NCBI GenBank assembly: GCA_014058105.1
Contig: JACGCM010002671.1
Span: 496,001-560,000, forward strand
DNA: 64,000 nucleotides
Reading direction: 5' to 3'
DNA from: Kingdonia uniflora
Lineage: Eukaryota; Streptophyta; Magnoliopsida; Ranunculales; Circaeasteraceae
In this document: one piece after another, positions 22,587 to 34,751 of the stretch
How positions within the stretch are numbered: position 1 is the first letter of the stretch
Layout: each line of letters opens with the position of its first letter
Position numbers and translations under genes: made by a program
Notes under the pieces: generated by a model
Seen by the model: only the letters and a program-made list of their open reading frames with translations
Databases searched by the model: none
Told to the model about the DNA's origin: nothing

Positions 22587-22599
22587 CACTACAAGAAAA
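22587..22599 (+). repeat. Second CACTA-type terminus (CACTACAAGAAAA)
   Basis: This is an exact match to the classic En/Spm terminus, in the same orientation as the terminus at 18859. It may mark a second, truncated CACTA element or an internal remnant of the first. The expected partner TTTTCTTGTAGTG was not found in the window. Confidence 0.55.
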
Positions 22600-23109
22600 T
22601 TGTTGATATATTATAACTTGAAATATGATATATTAGAGTATTTAAAATTATGAGGTGTAAATATGATATATTTGTGATTTTTTTTTTAAATGAAAAAAAA
22701 ATTGTCACAGACCTTTTTTGTGGTAAATAAACAACCACAGATTGAGATTATCTTATCTTGTTTTATAATACGTATTATATTTGTGGCAAAATAGTATGTT
22801 AAGCTCGGATAAAGTCTGTGGAAAAAAAATTGCCACACACCTTTTACTACAGACCACCACAACCAAAGTCCGTGGCAAATAGCATTTTACCACAGGCAGA
22901 GTCCATGGTATTTTGCTAAAATTAATGTATTATTAATTTATATCATTTTTTTTAGAGACGCCTATCATTTGTTTGAGGGATGGAGTTGAGTTTAATATCA
23001 TTTGTTTTCAGTTACTTTATCATTTGTATTGTGCATCCTTACCATTTTTCTTGTGTCATTTTTATCATTTGTTTTTTACTACTTTATCACCGACATTGTT
23101 TATTTATAT

Positions 23110-25003
23110 CATTTGTTTCAAGGATGGATGGAGTTATCTTTATACCATTATTCATTTTAGGGGGGATATCGTACCTCCAAAGATCAGATCAATCGTTAGT
23201 TATGTTGAAGGAAGTACGAACTTTACCATACAAAGAGCGCAGACATCAGATGAAGATTTTGTTACATTCATTGAAGAAATAAACAAAATCCATCATGAGA
23301 ACTCTAAGCTATATAACTTCATCCATGGTTGTGCATGCACAATTTCATCAGTCCAGGACTTTACCGTAATGATCAATATGCATAAAAGCAATCCCGGCAC
23401 ACCCTTTCACATATGGATTGTTAATGAGCGCAGGGTACCTTCCTAGAACTCCAAGAACTTTGTATATAATTTTGGTTCAGGTAAAGGGTTGTCCACCACT
23501 AAAGATAGTGGTTCAAATAAAGGGTTGTCCCAAAATAGTATTCAAATGTTTGAAGCGGGGGGACCTTTGCATCATAACACATTTCCTGATCCTGAACTTG
23601 AACATAGGGGTTACCCAGATACAAATGGCAGATGGCTTGATCCACTTAGATTGAGACTTTTAGTGGATGATGTTCCTCAATCAAATATAAACCTTTTAAA
23701 ACTATCCCTACTGATGTTTCTCTCTCAAATGAACCTATGTTAACTAATGTTCATCTTTCAATTAAACCTGAACCTTTAGGTAAGCACGCAGCATTTATCA
23801 TTTGTAATGAGGGTTTTAACATTTTTCATTATATTATTATCATTCTAAGAAGCATTTTTGTTATCTGTTCAGTTAAATTATGGTTTGAGTTACAACCCTA
23901 ATAGGTAAAAGATTTCCTAGATTTTTGGTTCAAATTTGTTATGTACACAGAGGATCTTTATGACTTCAATAAAGAGTTTAACATTAGTGATCTATATCGA
24001 GATAGGATTGTACTCAAAAATTTCATAATAGCTTATGCAGTGGTAAACTAATTCAATCTCGTACACGTTCTGAGCAGCAAATATAAAATTATGGTACGTT
24101 GTAAAGGTCATAATTGCTCTTGGTGGATTTACGTGACAAGATTCTTAGTTCAACCTTATATAGAGTAAGTACTTATTGCTTTGTGGATACATGCATCATA
24201 GTAGAAACTAAGAATGAGAACGCGTATAAGGCAACGTCTCGTAGATTGGTTACTTCAATAATCAAGTGAAAACTACAAAAAAAACCCAAACTATAAAGCT
24301 GCATAAATGATTGAAGATATGCATATTAATCACAATGTTGATGTAGCATACAATATTTCCTGGCGTGCGAAAGAAAAAGCCAAATAAGAGGTAATATCAT
24401 TTTATTTGTCATTTGTTCGCCCATCACTTATTATTTGTAAAATCATGTTTATCATTTGATTTTATGTCATTTGTTCGAAGCACTTTGTCATTTGTCCTAT
24501 GATATTTATCATTTTTCTGTTCCACAATTTCATCTGACCTAGCGTATTTATTTTAGATGCGATGCAGCTTTGAGTATGCATACCAACTACTTACAAGCTA
24601 CTTTGCGGAAGTGTGGTTAGTTGACCCGAATTTGGTGTTTGACATACAAACTATGAGGTATAAGAATAAGAGATTCACAAGGTAGTTTTGGTGTTTTGGT
24701 GCTCCTAAATAAACTTATAAACTATTAAGACCCGTTGTAATGATTGACAAAACTTTTTTAAAAGGGAAATATCATGGGACTCTACTAACAGCCATCACCA
24801 TCGACCCAAACAATCATATTTTTACATTTGTGTTTTCAGTAACAGACTCGGAGACCATCAAAAGTTGGACATACTTCTTGGAGATATTTGGGTCTAATCT
24901 CTACAGTTTTAATATTAGATTCGTCGTCATCTCTAACAAAAACCCTATAATTATTAATATTGTACCCAAGGTGTTTCCATTTGATGATCATCCTATGCCC
25001 CCC
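23110..25003 (+). pseudogene. MULE transposase (MURA type), broken and 3'-truncated
   Basis: Pieces in order: an N-terminal region with YVEGSTNFTIQRAQTSDEDF; the MuDR-type domain RDRIVLKNFIIAYAVVN and SSKYKIMVRCKGHNCSWWIY (23990-24170); then a segment with NVDVAYNISWRAKEKAK and a GT donor near 24390; then, after an intron ending at 24555, CSFEYAYQLLTSYFAE, and the MULE catalytic domain VVMIDKTFLKGKYHG (first Asp) with NNHIFTFVFSVTDSE. A later position reads ISNKNPIIINI where ISD is usual, so a catalytic Asp has become Asn. The frame has numerous stops. Sequence is lost after VFPFDDHP at 25003, where Gypsy 1 begins, so the histidine/SWIM part is missing. Introns contain the TCATTTGT repeats. 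Confidence 0.85.
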
Positions 25004-27000
25004 TACGCCGCAGCTCCTCCCTGTACACCATGTGACAGGCCCGCCTCAACAATAACCCGTACACCAGCTTAGCCGCAATGACCCACCACCACCTGGTCAT
25101 TACTTCCCACAGCACGATGGGATGCGCCCCCCAGCGACTACAACAAACTTAGGAGCCTGGCATGGCGAAGGCTATGCCAAACCCCCCCCCCCCCACATTG
25201 GCACCAATCGTGCATCCCTGACGACCCCTCATACCCACTTGGGCATGGCTACAGGTCATACAATAAAAGACCTCTGGCCTATAACGATCGATTTCACGAG
25301 CGGTACCCTTGTACTCCTCCGTACGTGCCACCATACGCACAGGACCACAAAAGCTACTATGATGAGTCCTCCACCCGAGGTGTGGTCGCTCCCAGGTGGG
25401 ACACTGGCATACCTGACCCACTACCATTAATGGCCGCATCTGTAGAGGCGTTCATCAGAAATATGCAAGGCAATGACCTGACCAAGCGGTTAACCAAGGA
25501 GACCCTCCGCCGGATCCACAATACACCTTTTACCGCGGCCATCCAAAGTTACGTTCCGGGCCAGAGCTACTCCCGACCCGAAGATAGAAGCCTTTACTGA
25601 AAGTCAAGACCCTGACCAACACCTCTCCAAATTTCAGTACAACATCGACCTACAGTATCAAACTGACGAGCACATGTGCCACCTATTCCCCTCGACCTTA
25701 TCCGACGAGGCCCTCGTATGGTTCCAAAGCCTTGAACCCAACTCTATCTCTACATTTGAGTAACTCTCGCTGGCATTCATCGAGAAGTACCTCCATAACT
25801 AGCAATCCAATAACAGTTAGTAGAACTATTTTCTTTGAAGCATCAGGTCGACGAATCCATCGACTCCTTCCTCACAAGGTTTAAGGGCGATCTCACCCTC
25901 ATTGAATGTGTCGACGCCAGGACTTGAGACCACTGGGGTCAAAAAACAAAATGAGGAGGTTCGGGGGGCATCGCCCCCAAAAAAAGAAGCATATTAGGGT
26001 ATTTTAATATCGCTTATATTAAAACTCATGCCAAGTTAAGAAAATAATAAAAAGTTTTAGAAGAGAGTCCTCAATCTAAAAGTTAATTTTGAATTATATA
26101 ATCTTAAATGATGAAGTACGACTTGATAATCAAAAAATGTAAAAATGTGGTTGTGGGGACTTAAACCTTTGTTTAGGTTGTCAAAACCAACATACTTGTC
26201 CACTGGACCAATAACAACTATATTGAATAGAATTGAGTGAGGTAATATATATACAAATTATACATATATGTATCATTTTTAGTTATCTGGTAAGTGAATC
26301 CTGGCAAATCTAGTGGGGCCATTTGAACCCACTGGTCCCCCTAGCATCGCCCCTGTCGACGCACCGACTGCCTATTTCACTTTCATGGGTACCTGCCTTC
26401 CTAGTTCCAAACTCCGCGAGGCCTTGCACATGAAGCAACCCGAAGTACTCAGGCAGCTCTATGAGAAAGTATGAAAGTACCACAACGTGGAAGCCGACAA
26501 TCGAGCATCCACCTCATAAATGGTTGCCCTCCTCAGTACCACTTCTTCCCCCTCACCTGTCGCTCGGGAGAAACTTCTAAACACCCGTTAGATGCGCGCA
26601 ATTTGCAACGCGACCCCAACGATGGCAGGAACAAAAGACGCATGGGATGAGACCCATGAGATAAAACTGAGACCCTACGATATGGAAGACCAAGAGCCCC
26701 ACGCTGGGAATGGTATTCACCCAGCGACCTTACCCTCACACGAGTGAACCTCCTTAACATCATCAAGAGCAATCCTGACTACAAGAAACTGTGTCTGAAA
26801 CTTGACCGCCCATACTACGCACACCACGACATCTATGACCACGCGATTGAGGACTGCTATGATCTGATAAACATGACTGAGACATAGTTTCGCCAAGGGT
26901 GCTACACCTAATACCTCAAGCTGCCAATCCCACCTGCAGACAGACTCCCTCGCAGACCCCTTGAACAACCAACAACGACTATACATGCACAAGGGCATGT
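25004..27000 (+). pseudogene. Gypsy 1 gag, decayed
   Basis: Readable pieces include LMAASVEAFIRNMQGNDLTK, ETLRRIHNTPFTAAIQSYVP, VDESIDSFLTRFKGDLTLIE and, after the hAT-like insertion, REALHMKQPEVLRQLYEKV, in the same order as Gypsy 3 gag (62362-63560). Stops are frequent. The hAT-like element splits gag at 25918-26355. Gag would form the retroviral-like particle; this copy cannot. Confidence 0.75.
25918..26355. mobile_element. hAT-like non-autonomous element, copy 1 (in Gypsy 1 gag)
   Basis: It starts CAGGACTTGAG and ends GCATCGCCCCTG, flanked on both sides by TCGACGC (25911-25917 and 26356-26362). The right end inverted reads CAGGGGCGATGC, a typical hAT-like start. Inner inverted ends CCACTGGGGTCAAA and CCAGTGGGTTCAAA also match. 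A second copy (59217-59639) is clearly the same family. Gypsy 3 gag lacks it, which confirms an insertion. The minus strand at about 26155-26220 resembles a tRNA (box-A-like and GGTTTAAGTCC box-B-like). Confidence 0.75.
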
Positions 27001-27204
27001 GGCAATATGTAAAATGATACTAGGGAATCTCAATAAAGTACCATCACATAACGCAGTTTCTAACTCCACGCGGTGGTGTTATCACCGTACTGGGAACCAA
27101 TGTACGACCCACGACATTGAGGCGGGCATCGAGATACCCCACGAACAGGCCATCTACTTCACCGACAATGACCTGGCTCAGTCTTCCATCCACATGATGA
27201 CACT

Positions 27205-30200
27205 TTAGTCATTTGGATCATGATCGGGGGTGACCTCATTAAGTGCATGCTGGTAGACTTTGGAAGTGACGTCAACATCCTCTATTATGACTCCCTCAGA
27301 AACATGAACATGCAAGATTACCTCGCACCGTCCAAATGAGAGTTCTAAGGCCTTAACGGGTCTACTGAATGAGCTATGGGGGAGTTCGTCACCCAGGTAC
27401 AGGCCAGACCAGTCATGGTACTCACCACGTTTGTCGTCATCAACAGCCCTACAGTTTATTACAATAATATCCTGGGACGCGACTGGATCCACGCAATGAT
27501 GGTAGCCCTACAGTCACGACTGGATCCACACGACTGGATCTACGCTTTCCCATGAAATTCGGCCTGTACCAAATACGAGGCTGCCAAGTCACAGCCCGTA
27601 TTTGCTATGCCAACTCTCTAAGAAATTTGATGGACCATGAGAATTCAAAGAAAAAAGGGGAAGAGTATCGTCGCTGAGGAGCAGCAACGAACAGGGAATG
27701 AACCCATGGTGGTAGACTCGTCCCCTGTTCCTTGCCTCCTCAACATGCAAATAAAAATAGATGTACAACCTTCTGATCAGAACGATGCAGTTATAAGCAC
27801 GTTTAACAGAGACTGGATACCGCCTCTCGTGGAGCCGATTGATAAGATTAACCTCACCGGCTCCACGAGAATAACATATATTGGTTCCCTATTGACAAAA
27901 GACGAGTATTTGAAACTTATCGCCTTCCTCCGATAGTACAAAGACATCTTCGCATAGTCGTTCGATGAAATCCCGGGAATAGACCCCGACGTGGCTTGTC
28001 ACCACTTGCATGTTAACGACAAAGCTAACCCCGTCAAGCAGAAACTATGCTGTAAACGATGAAATCCAAATATTACTACAGGCAGGATTTATCAGACCCG
28101 TGGACGCCCACACTGGGTAGCCAATGTGGTGGCCGTCCCTAAGAAGAGTGGTAAAACACGGGTCTGTATCGATTTTACTGACCTCAATAGACACTGTCCG
28201 AAGGATTGCTTCCCTATGCCCCTTATCACCAGACTGGTCGATTCTATGGCTGGGCACAAGTAGTTATCCTTCATAGATGGTTACTCTGAGTATAACCAAA
28301 TACCGTTGGCAACCGAGGACCAGGAGTACACTTCCTTTACCATTGAGCAAAACCTGTACTACTATACCATCTTGCCTTTCGGCCTGAAGAACGCAGGATC
28401 TACTTACCAACGCCTTGTCATCACCAAGTTTGAAGATCAATTGGGAAAAATAGTTGAAGTCTACATTGACGACATGCTCGTAAAGAGCAAGCTGCACCCC
28501 GACCACCTTACTGACCTTGAGACCGTCTTCATAAAGCTGTGATCCTATAAGATGTGATTAAACCCTGAGAAATGCAGCTTTAGTGTCTCCTCGGGAAAAT
28601 TCCTCGGGTACCAAGCCACTCAGTGATGAATTGAGGCCGACCCTGATCAGATCTGTGCCCTCACCTGTATGCCCTCACCATGAACGTTAAAGCAAGTTCA
28701 AGCCCTCGTGGAAAAAATTGCCGCACTCGGCTGCATTATTTACAAAGCCTCCTAGAAATGTCGTTCACTATTCCAATGTATCCGTGAGAACAAAATGTGC
28801 CATTGGAATGATGAATGTGAGGTAGCATTCCAGGAAATGTTACGATACTTGGCTACCCCCCCCCCAATCCCCAGTGTACCAAAAAAGTATAAGTTACTGG
28901 GCTTGTATCTCGGAATTACAGATGAATCTATCAGTGCATTCCTCGTCCGTACGGACCATAGAACCGAGAAACCGGTATACTTTGTCAGAAAAACCCCTCC
29001 TGGGGGTGGAACTGCACTACTCCATAGTAGAAAAACAAGCCCTCACCCTGGTATACGCCTCGCAGAAATTACGCCGGTACTTCCAAGCCTATAGAATCAA
29101 GGTCATCACCACTCAGCCATTACGAGAGGTATTCTCAAAGAAAGATAAGACTCGTTGCATTACTAAATGGGCAATCACTCTAGGGGAATTTGACATACGC
29201 ATTGAGACGGGGCTCACTGTCAAAGGACAGGTGGTCGTCGACCTCCTTGCCAACCTCCCCATTGATGATGACAATTGGAAAAATGAGGAGGACGGCAACC
29301 ACAACACTCATCCGGATGACGAAGAGCCCGTCTACACTAAGGGGTGGCGGCTATAAACAGATGGGTCCGTTAACGCGGGTGGCTTAGGATTGGGGATAGT
29401 GCTGGTCACTTCTACCGATGACAAAATTGAGAATGCCATACAGGTCAACTTCCCCCTCAGTAATAACGAAGTAGAGTATAAGACATTATTGTGTGGGGTA
29501 GATTCAGTGTTAGCCCTGGGCATGGAAGAAATTTCCATCTTTACCGACTTGAAGCTAGTTATTAACCAGCATAGCGGGACGTTCCAGGCCAATGGCAGAA
29601 TGCCCAACTATATGGAAATCCTAAAACAGTGGCAGAGCAAGTTTAAAAAGGTCAGCCTTGAGCACATTTACCGCGGTGAGAATAGTCACTCTGACACCCT
29701 CGCGTACTTAATAGGAATCATTGGCGATCGACTCAGGGTTATTCAGGCGGAGATCCTTGACAAACTTAGCGTACTCAAGCATACGATAACGGCCATGCAA
29801 ACCGATAGCTCAGTTGCCCCCTCAGATTCTGATTGGCGCCAACCATTTCTAAATTTCCTCAGGGTACACCATATCCTCTTCAGAGATTGGTCGGCTGCAG
29901 AGAGCCTCCGATATAGAGCAAGAAAGTACACGATTATTAGTAATAAACTTTATGGGATGAGCCTGTATGCTCCACACCTCACGTGTATCGTAGGGGAATA
30001 GGTAAAAATGTTCATCGCAGAAATCTAGGAAGGAGTCTGCAGGGCACATACAGTGGGTCAGTCCATGGCCGACCAAGCTCAAACACAAGGATTGTACTGG
30101 CTAACAATGCGACAATAGTTTATAGCGTATGTTCAAAAGTACGACAAATGTCAATTCCACGGGCACTTTATCCATTCCCCTGCCATCGACCTCCATACAG

Positions 30201-31070
30201 TCTCTAGTCCTTGGCCATTAGCAATGGGGATTGGACATAGTTGGGACACACCCCATGGTGAGTGGGAAACGTCAATAGTTACTGGTTGCAACAAACTACT
30301 TTACCAAATGGGTCGAAGCGTTACCCCTTACTCGTATTAGGGAGGAAGAGGTAATCACCTTCTTATGAAAGCACATTATCTCACAATTTGGCATTCTCGT
30401 AGTTCTAATGGCTGACAATGGTATACAATTTGTGGGTCACAAAGTTACCAAGTTCGTTAGGCCTTATAATATTAAAATCCTGCCTTCCAGTCCCAGATAC
30501 CCCCAAAAAAATGGGTAGGCCGAGACCATAAACAAAACAATAATCAATGGTATCAGTAAATGCTTGAACGCAGCCAAAGGTCGATGGGTCGATGAAGTAC
30601 CACATGTTTAGTCCTTACCGCACGATACCACAATAAGAGTATAGGCTAACGCATTTATGCTCTTCTATGGGCGGCGTAGTACTTCCTACCCAAGGGGTCA
30701 TGCGACATACTATGAGATCCATGAGTGTGAGTAGTAAAAAAATGACTGACTCTCACGAAGAACCTCGACCTGATAGATGAAATAAGAGATAAAGCTCATC
30801 GCAAGTGCTCAGGTATCAGGAGACACTAAAAAGAAACTATAATAAACGGGTGCTCCTTTGGATGTTCTGTGAAGGAGACTATGTCATGAAAAAAGTCTTC
30901 CCTACAGCTCATAATCATAATAAAGGCAAACTCCAACCTAATTGGGAAGGCCTATACCTCATCTCTCGCGTGGTCGATGCAAACGCCTACTGCTACCTAC
31001 TAAATAGTTAAGACGAAGAGCTCAAATCCCCCTGGAACGCAATAAACCTTCGCAAATGGATTCAGTAACA
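27205..31070 (+). pseudogene. Gypsy 1 pol (protease, RT, two RNase H, integrase), decayed
   Basis: Protease: MLVDFGSDVNILYYDSLRNM (about 27248). RT: DFTDLNRHCPKDCFPMPLI (about 28170), LSFIDGYSEYNQIPLA, LPFGLKNAGSTYQRLV and the catalytic VYIDDMLVKSK (about 28460). RNase H: near 28800-29300. A second RNase H (TDGSVNAGGLGLGIVLV, about 29358) continues in one open frame to about 30000 (29390-30001), as in the Tat lineage. Integrase: MADNGIQFVGHKVTKF (about 30410) with its Asp, and the Glu region PQKNG*AETINKTI broken by a stop. The C-terminus includes GKLQPNWEGLYLISRVVDAN (30930). Dozens of stops, many as TAG or TGA, make it non-functional. Confidence 0.85.
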
Positions 31071-31213
31071 ATACGATACATGCATATAGCTCACTAAAAT
31101 ACATGTTTTCAATTCCAGCTTTAAACTTTTCTTAATATACTAGGGACGCCCTTGAAGTAGGTCATCTTCGCAAAGACGAGAGTCATTTTTTAAAGTAAAA
31201 GCGCACTCACTGC
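31071..31213 (+). repeat. Left stub of the Gypsy 1 75-bp tandem array
   Basis: After pol comes one partial unit (GGACGCCCTTGAAGTAGG to AAAGCGCACTCAC). It is cut at 31213 by the Gypsy 2 LTR. The array resumes at 43564, so it is one array split by a later insertion. Confidence 0.8.
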
Positions 31214-31827
31214 TGTAATGGCCTAATTCTGTAAGCTTGAGATGGCTTGGAATTAGCTTTTACACTAATGTTCCTACGATAAAAACTAATATAAAATAAG
31301 AAATGACACAGGTGATTTAGTGTGGAAAACCTCTGAATAGGTAAAAAACTACTACCTTGAGTTGAGGGTTTTAGTAAGAGTGACTTCTATTGCCTGAAGC
31401 TGATATCTTATTATAAGTTATCTCTCGAACTAGAAATACTTGATTTTGCAAATAAGAATTTTGGTGTTTAAGAATCAAGACAATATAGTTTTCCTGGTGA
31501 TTTCTCGTATATTTTTCAAGTCTTTGTCTCCTCTGGAACTTTTTCCTTATATATGCCTTGTCCGCGGTTCTTTATCATGTTGAAGCACGCTCTTCGAATA
31601 ACGTGGTAAGTGGTGTTTGTCTGAGTAACTGTTAACTTTATGGGAGATAGGTATCTTTGATTTGTTCATGCTTTTATGTTGTGCTAGACCCACGTTTTTC
31701 ATCAGTTTCTGGTGTAGGTGCCAATACTGACTGTTTATGTCACACGTAGAATGCGCGAGTCTGATATGGAGGTAGTTCAAACTGGAAATAGTTTAAATTG
31801 GGTTAGATCGAGGGATAGTTCCTTATA
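31214..31827 (-). repeat. 3' LTR of Gypsy 2 (left copy)
   Basis: It begins TGTAATGGCC and ends TTCCTTATA; the terminal CA has become TA. It matches the right LTR throughout, with scattered substitutions that are mainly transitions. Confidence 0.9.
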
Positions 31828-34700
31828 ATTGACCCCTCACAACTAAAGTTACGAGTGGCTTTGGTTCAGAAAGAATCAGTGGGTATATGGTTTTAGAAGT
31901 TGGAAAATATAGGACGTATTAATGAGGATTTGACTATATAGAAAATGTATATATTTTTATGGGGGGATGTTTGTACATTGAATGATGATGGGAATATTGA
32001 TGTACGTGACGCTTGGTGTTTTAAGAGTTTTGTCTATTTTGAATGATGACACTTGGGAAATGTACCTGTATATTAAATATTAGGGTTATATAAATAGTAC
32101 ATGTACCAAGGATTGTGGCAAATTACATTTTTTGTTACAAAATTCTCTGGAAGTCTCGATTGACAATGGTGATGACCCAGAGAATGGTTTACGAAGAGAG
32201 AGTTTATGTTGAGATGCAAAAGTTTAAGTTGAGATATTTTGGTGATTAGTCCTTGGAGATGCTTACCCCAGTTCCCGTTCTACAATATATCAGAGTATAT
32301 CGGAAGAAGAAGCGGCTGAAGCTGAAGAAGATTTTTACTGTTTGTAGAGATTTCATTATGTTGTCTTGACAGACGAGTAGCATTGGAGGAGTCTTCGCAT
32401 CCTTGCCGAATACAAGGTTAAGGAGACAAATACGGGGGGTCGCTGTAACTGTGGGGCAATTTTGCCTATGTCTTGTGTAAGTTTGAATTATAAGGTTGGG
32501 TACTCTTCATCTCCACCAACTCTCTGATGGTGGTGGTTATAGAGGAGGCGATGGTGGTAGTGGAGAAGGAAGTCTACTTCAGCACCATTATCATTTCTGA
32601 GCTCTGAGAAGACCTTTTGTTTGTAGAGTTAGTTCAAGCACTGACTCTTTCTGCTCTCATGTCTAAACTTCCTCCAAATCCAGTTTATGGTTAGAGTAAT
32701 CTGGTATGGAAGGAGAAAGACGTCTGGTGACTTTCAATGCATGTTTTACTTCAGAAGATTATTTGAGTGAAACATCACTGAAGTCAGATAAACTGAAGGA
32801 TTTGCTGTTTCGGAGTACCTACAAGACTTGTTATCTGTAATGTACCTGAAAGACTTGTTATTTGTAAAGTACCTAATTTTGGAGTACCTAAAAGACTTGT
32901 TATCTGTAAAGTACCCGCAATTTATATTCGAGCATAATAAAATTTGATTATTCAAACTCTGTGTTGATATATAGAATAACTCTTGTGATTGAAATCGAGT
33001 TATGAATAATCTGAGGATTGATAAATAGAGGATGAAATGTAATGTATAAGATTGGAGCTACAAAATATATTATAGTAACCGAGATATAAATATATGTTTG
33101 TAACATAAAAGATGTGTAAGAATTCATTTTTGAACTGAATAACCTAGAATTATTAGAAGAGATAACTGTAGAAGACTTAAAATATGTAGGAATTAGAAAT
33201 TCGTTCTCAGGGAGGTCGCTCTGAAATATTGGATTTGAAAAAAAATAAGTTCGAGATGGAGTAGGCCGAATTCACTGAGGTCGATGTTGATGGATAAGTT
33301 TAAATAAATTTGTCTCAGGATACTATGGTTTTATGCTGTTAGAGAACATAATAAAAATATGAATTGTGGGAGATCTGGAGTAATCTAGAATACTGCATAA
33401 ATAGGTGGAAATGAGTTTTAAGCAGGTAGAAGAAAAAAGAAATGGTATGGGCTCGATCTGAGAGAATTCGTTATACCTCTGAGGGGCGATTGGCGATAAA
33501 GATAGCTGAAGTATAAGAATAGATTTTTAGCCTGTTAGATTATGATGTTGACTTACCAGTAACCGAGTATCAGTTTGAAGGTTTAGATTGGATGGGTAGG
33601 GAACTTGAGTTAGGGCGTCGCTTCTACGAGGAGCTATTTCGGGAAGTGATTATGGAGCCTTCAGCTCGAAAATAGACTGTGAGATTAATCGATGAAAAAA
33701 AGATTGAGCTGGAAGATATAAGGATTGGTAGAGGCAAACTGATCAGGTGTGGCTCCCTAGGACATCAGAGATGTTTCAGGTGTAACTATATGTGAGGGAG
33801 TATATTGTATGAGTTCAAATAACTGTCAAAGTAATGTAATGAGAATGAAGTTTGAATCTGTCCTCTTTTGTTGCAAATATTGTTTGTGAGTGTTGCAAAA
33901 AATGAATATGAATATTTTTGAAATGTTGAGAGCATTGGAAATGGCGTCAACACTTCTATAAGTAGAAGAAGCAAAAATAGATAAAGCAGACAGCTTTTGA
34001 TTTTGTCTCTGGTGTAATTGTAGAGTAAGTTTGATTACGTGTAAGTATTGAGTCATCATGAGTGTGGGGAGGTCATAAAGAGATTTGGGAAAGCGAAATG
34101 AAAATATATTAAAATATAGAGTAGGGGGCAATGATGGGAAGGTCTTTTTACCCAAAAGGTGTAAGACGTCTGACATTAATTGTGGAAGGGATACCTCGGA
34201 ACCAAAACTGAGGGCGGCTCGTACGATGCCCAATAACTGCCAGTAGTTAGAGAGAGAAAATATAAATAATGTTTTATCTTCTTCATTTAAATGTTTATCA
34301 ACTTCTAAAAACTTGAAGAGCAGTGAGAGAGGAAAGAGAAAATTAACAGAGAATTTTATGAGAAATTAATTGAGAGTGGTCAACAATTAAAGCGAGAGAG
34401 AGTTGAAGAGACTGAGTAACAAATGTGGTTATATAGCAACGTTATGAGAGATAGATATAATGCTGCATCAAATTCATATTCTGACATAGAAGGTTAGTAG
34501 ACGATTTGCGATACTGTAAATGTGTTTCTTTTAAAAATCCTTTTTTGTGGTATTCAAATCTAAAAATTACAATTTATAACAATCTATACAAATCGGTTTG
34601 ATATATTTGTAAAATGGGATATAAAAAATATATGTATGTGGGTAATGTATATGTAAAAGATAATGATGGAATACCTGAACCGGTATGTAGGTCTAACGTG
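31828..34700. other. Gypsy 2 3' region with a decayed plus-strand coding remnant
   Basis: No intact gene. At about 33440-33780 the plus strand reads ARSERIRYTSEGRLAIK and DWMGRELELGRRFYEELFRE, which may be a part of the antisense extra ORF or a captured fragment. I do not recognise it. The rest is low-complexity, AT-rich DNA. Confidence 0.4.
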
Positions 34701-34751
34701 TTGAGTTTTGTGTAGGATTAAGCCTCATCTGTAGAGTTGTAATTGATATGA

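Larger units (their letters stand above)
18859..22929 (+). mobile_element. CACTA-like insertion with captured host-gene exons
   Basis: It starts with the CACTA-type terminus CACTACACCAAATTTTT and subterminal words such as TTGCCACAGGC and TTACCACAGACG. Near the right side (about 22690-22920) are many related words (TTGTCACAGACC, TTGCCACACACC, TTTACCACAGGC) in both orientations. The left border interrupts a MULE tandem unit after TTTATCACCGGC, and the unit resumes at about 22930, so both borders are fixed by the broken repeat. The right terminus is degenerate (TTAATGTATTA where TTGGTGTAGTG is expected), and no clean 3-bp duplication is visible. No CACTA transposase was seen. It carries TOPLESS and UEV1 gene fragments. 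Confidence 0.6.

Noticed and set aside
18859..22929. Helitron as the agent of gene capture
   Set aside because: No CTRR end hairpin was seen, and the left border is CACTA-type with matching subterminal words.
26155..26220. Possible tRNA gene on the minus strand
   Set aside because: Box-A and box-B-like words are present, but no cloverleaf could be made that pairs the acceptor and anticodon arms. It lies inside a dispersed repeat, so it is tRNA-like at most.
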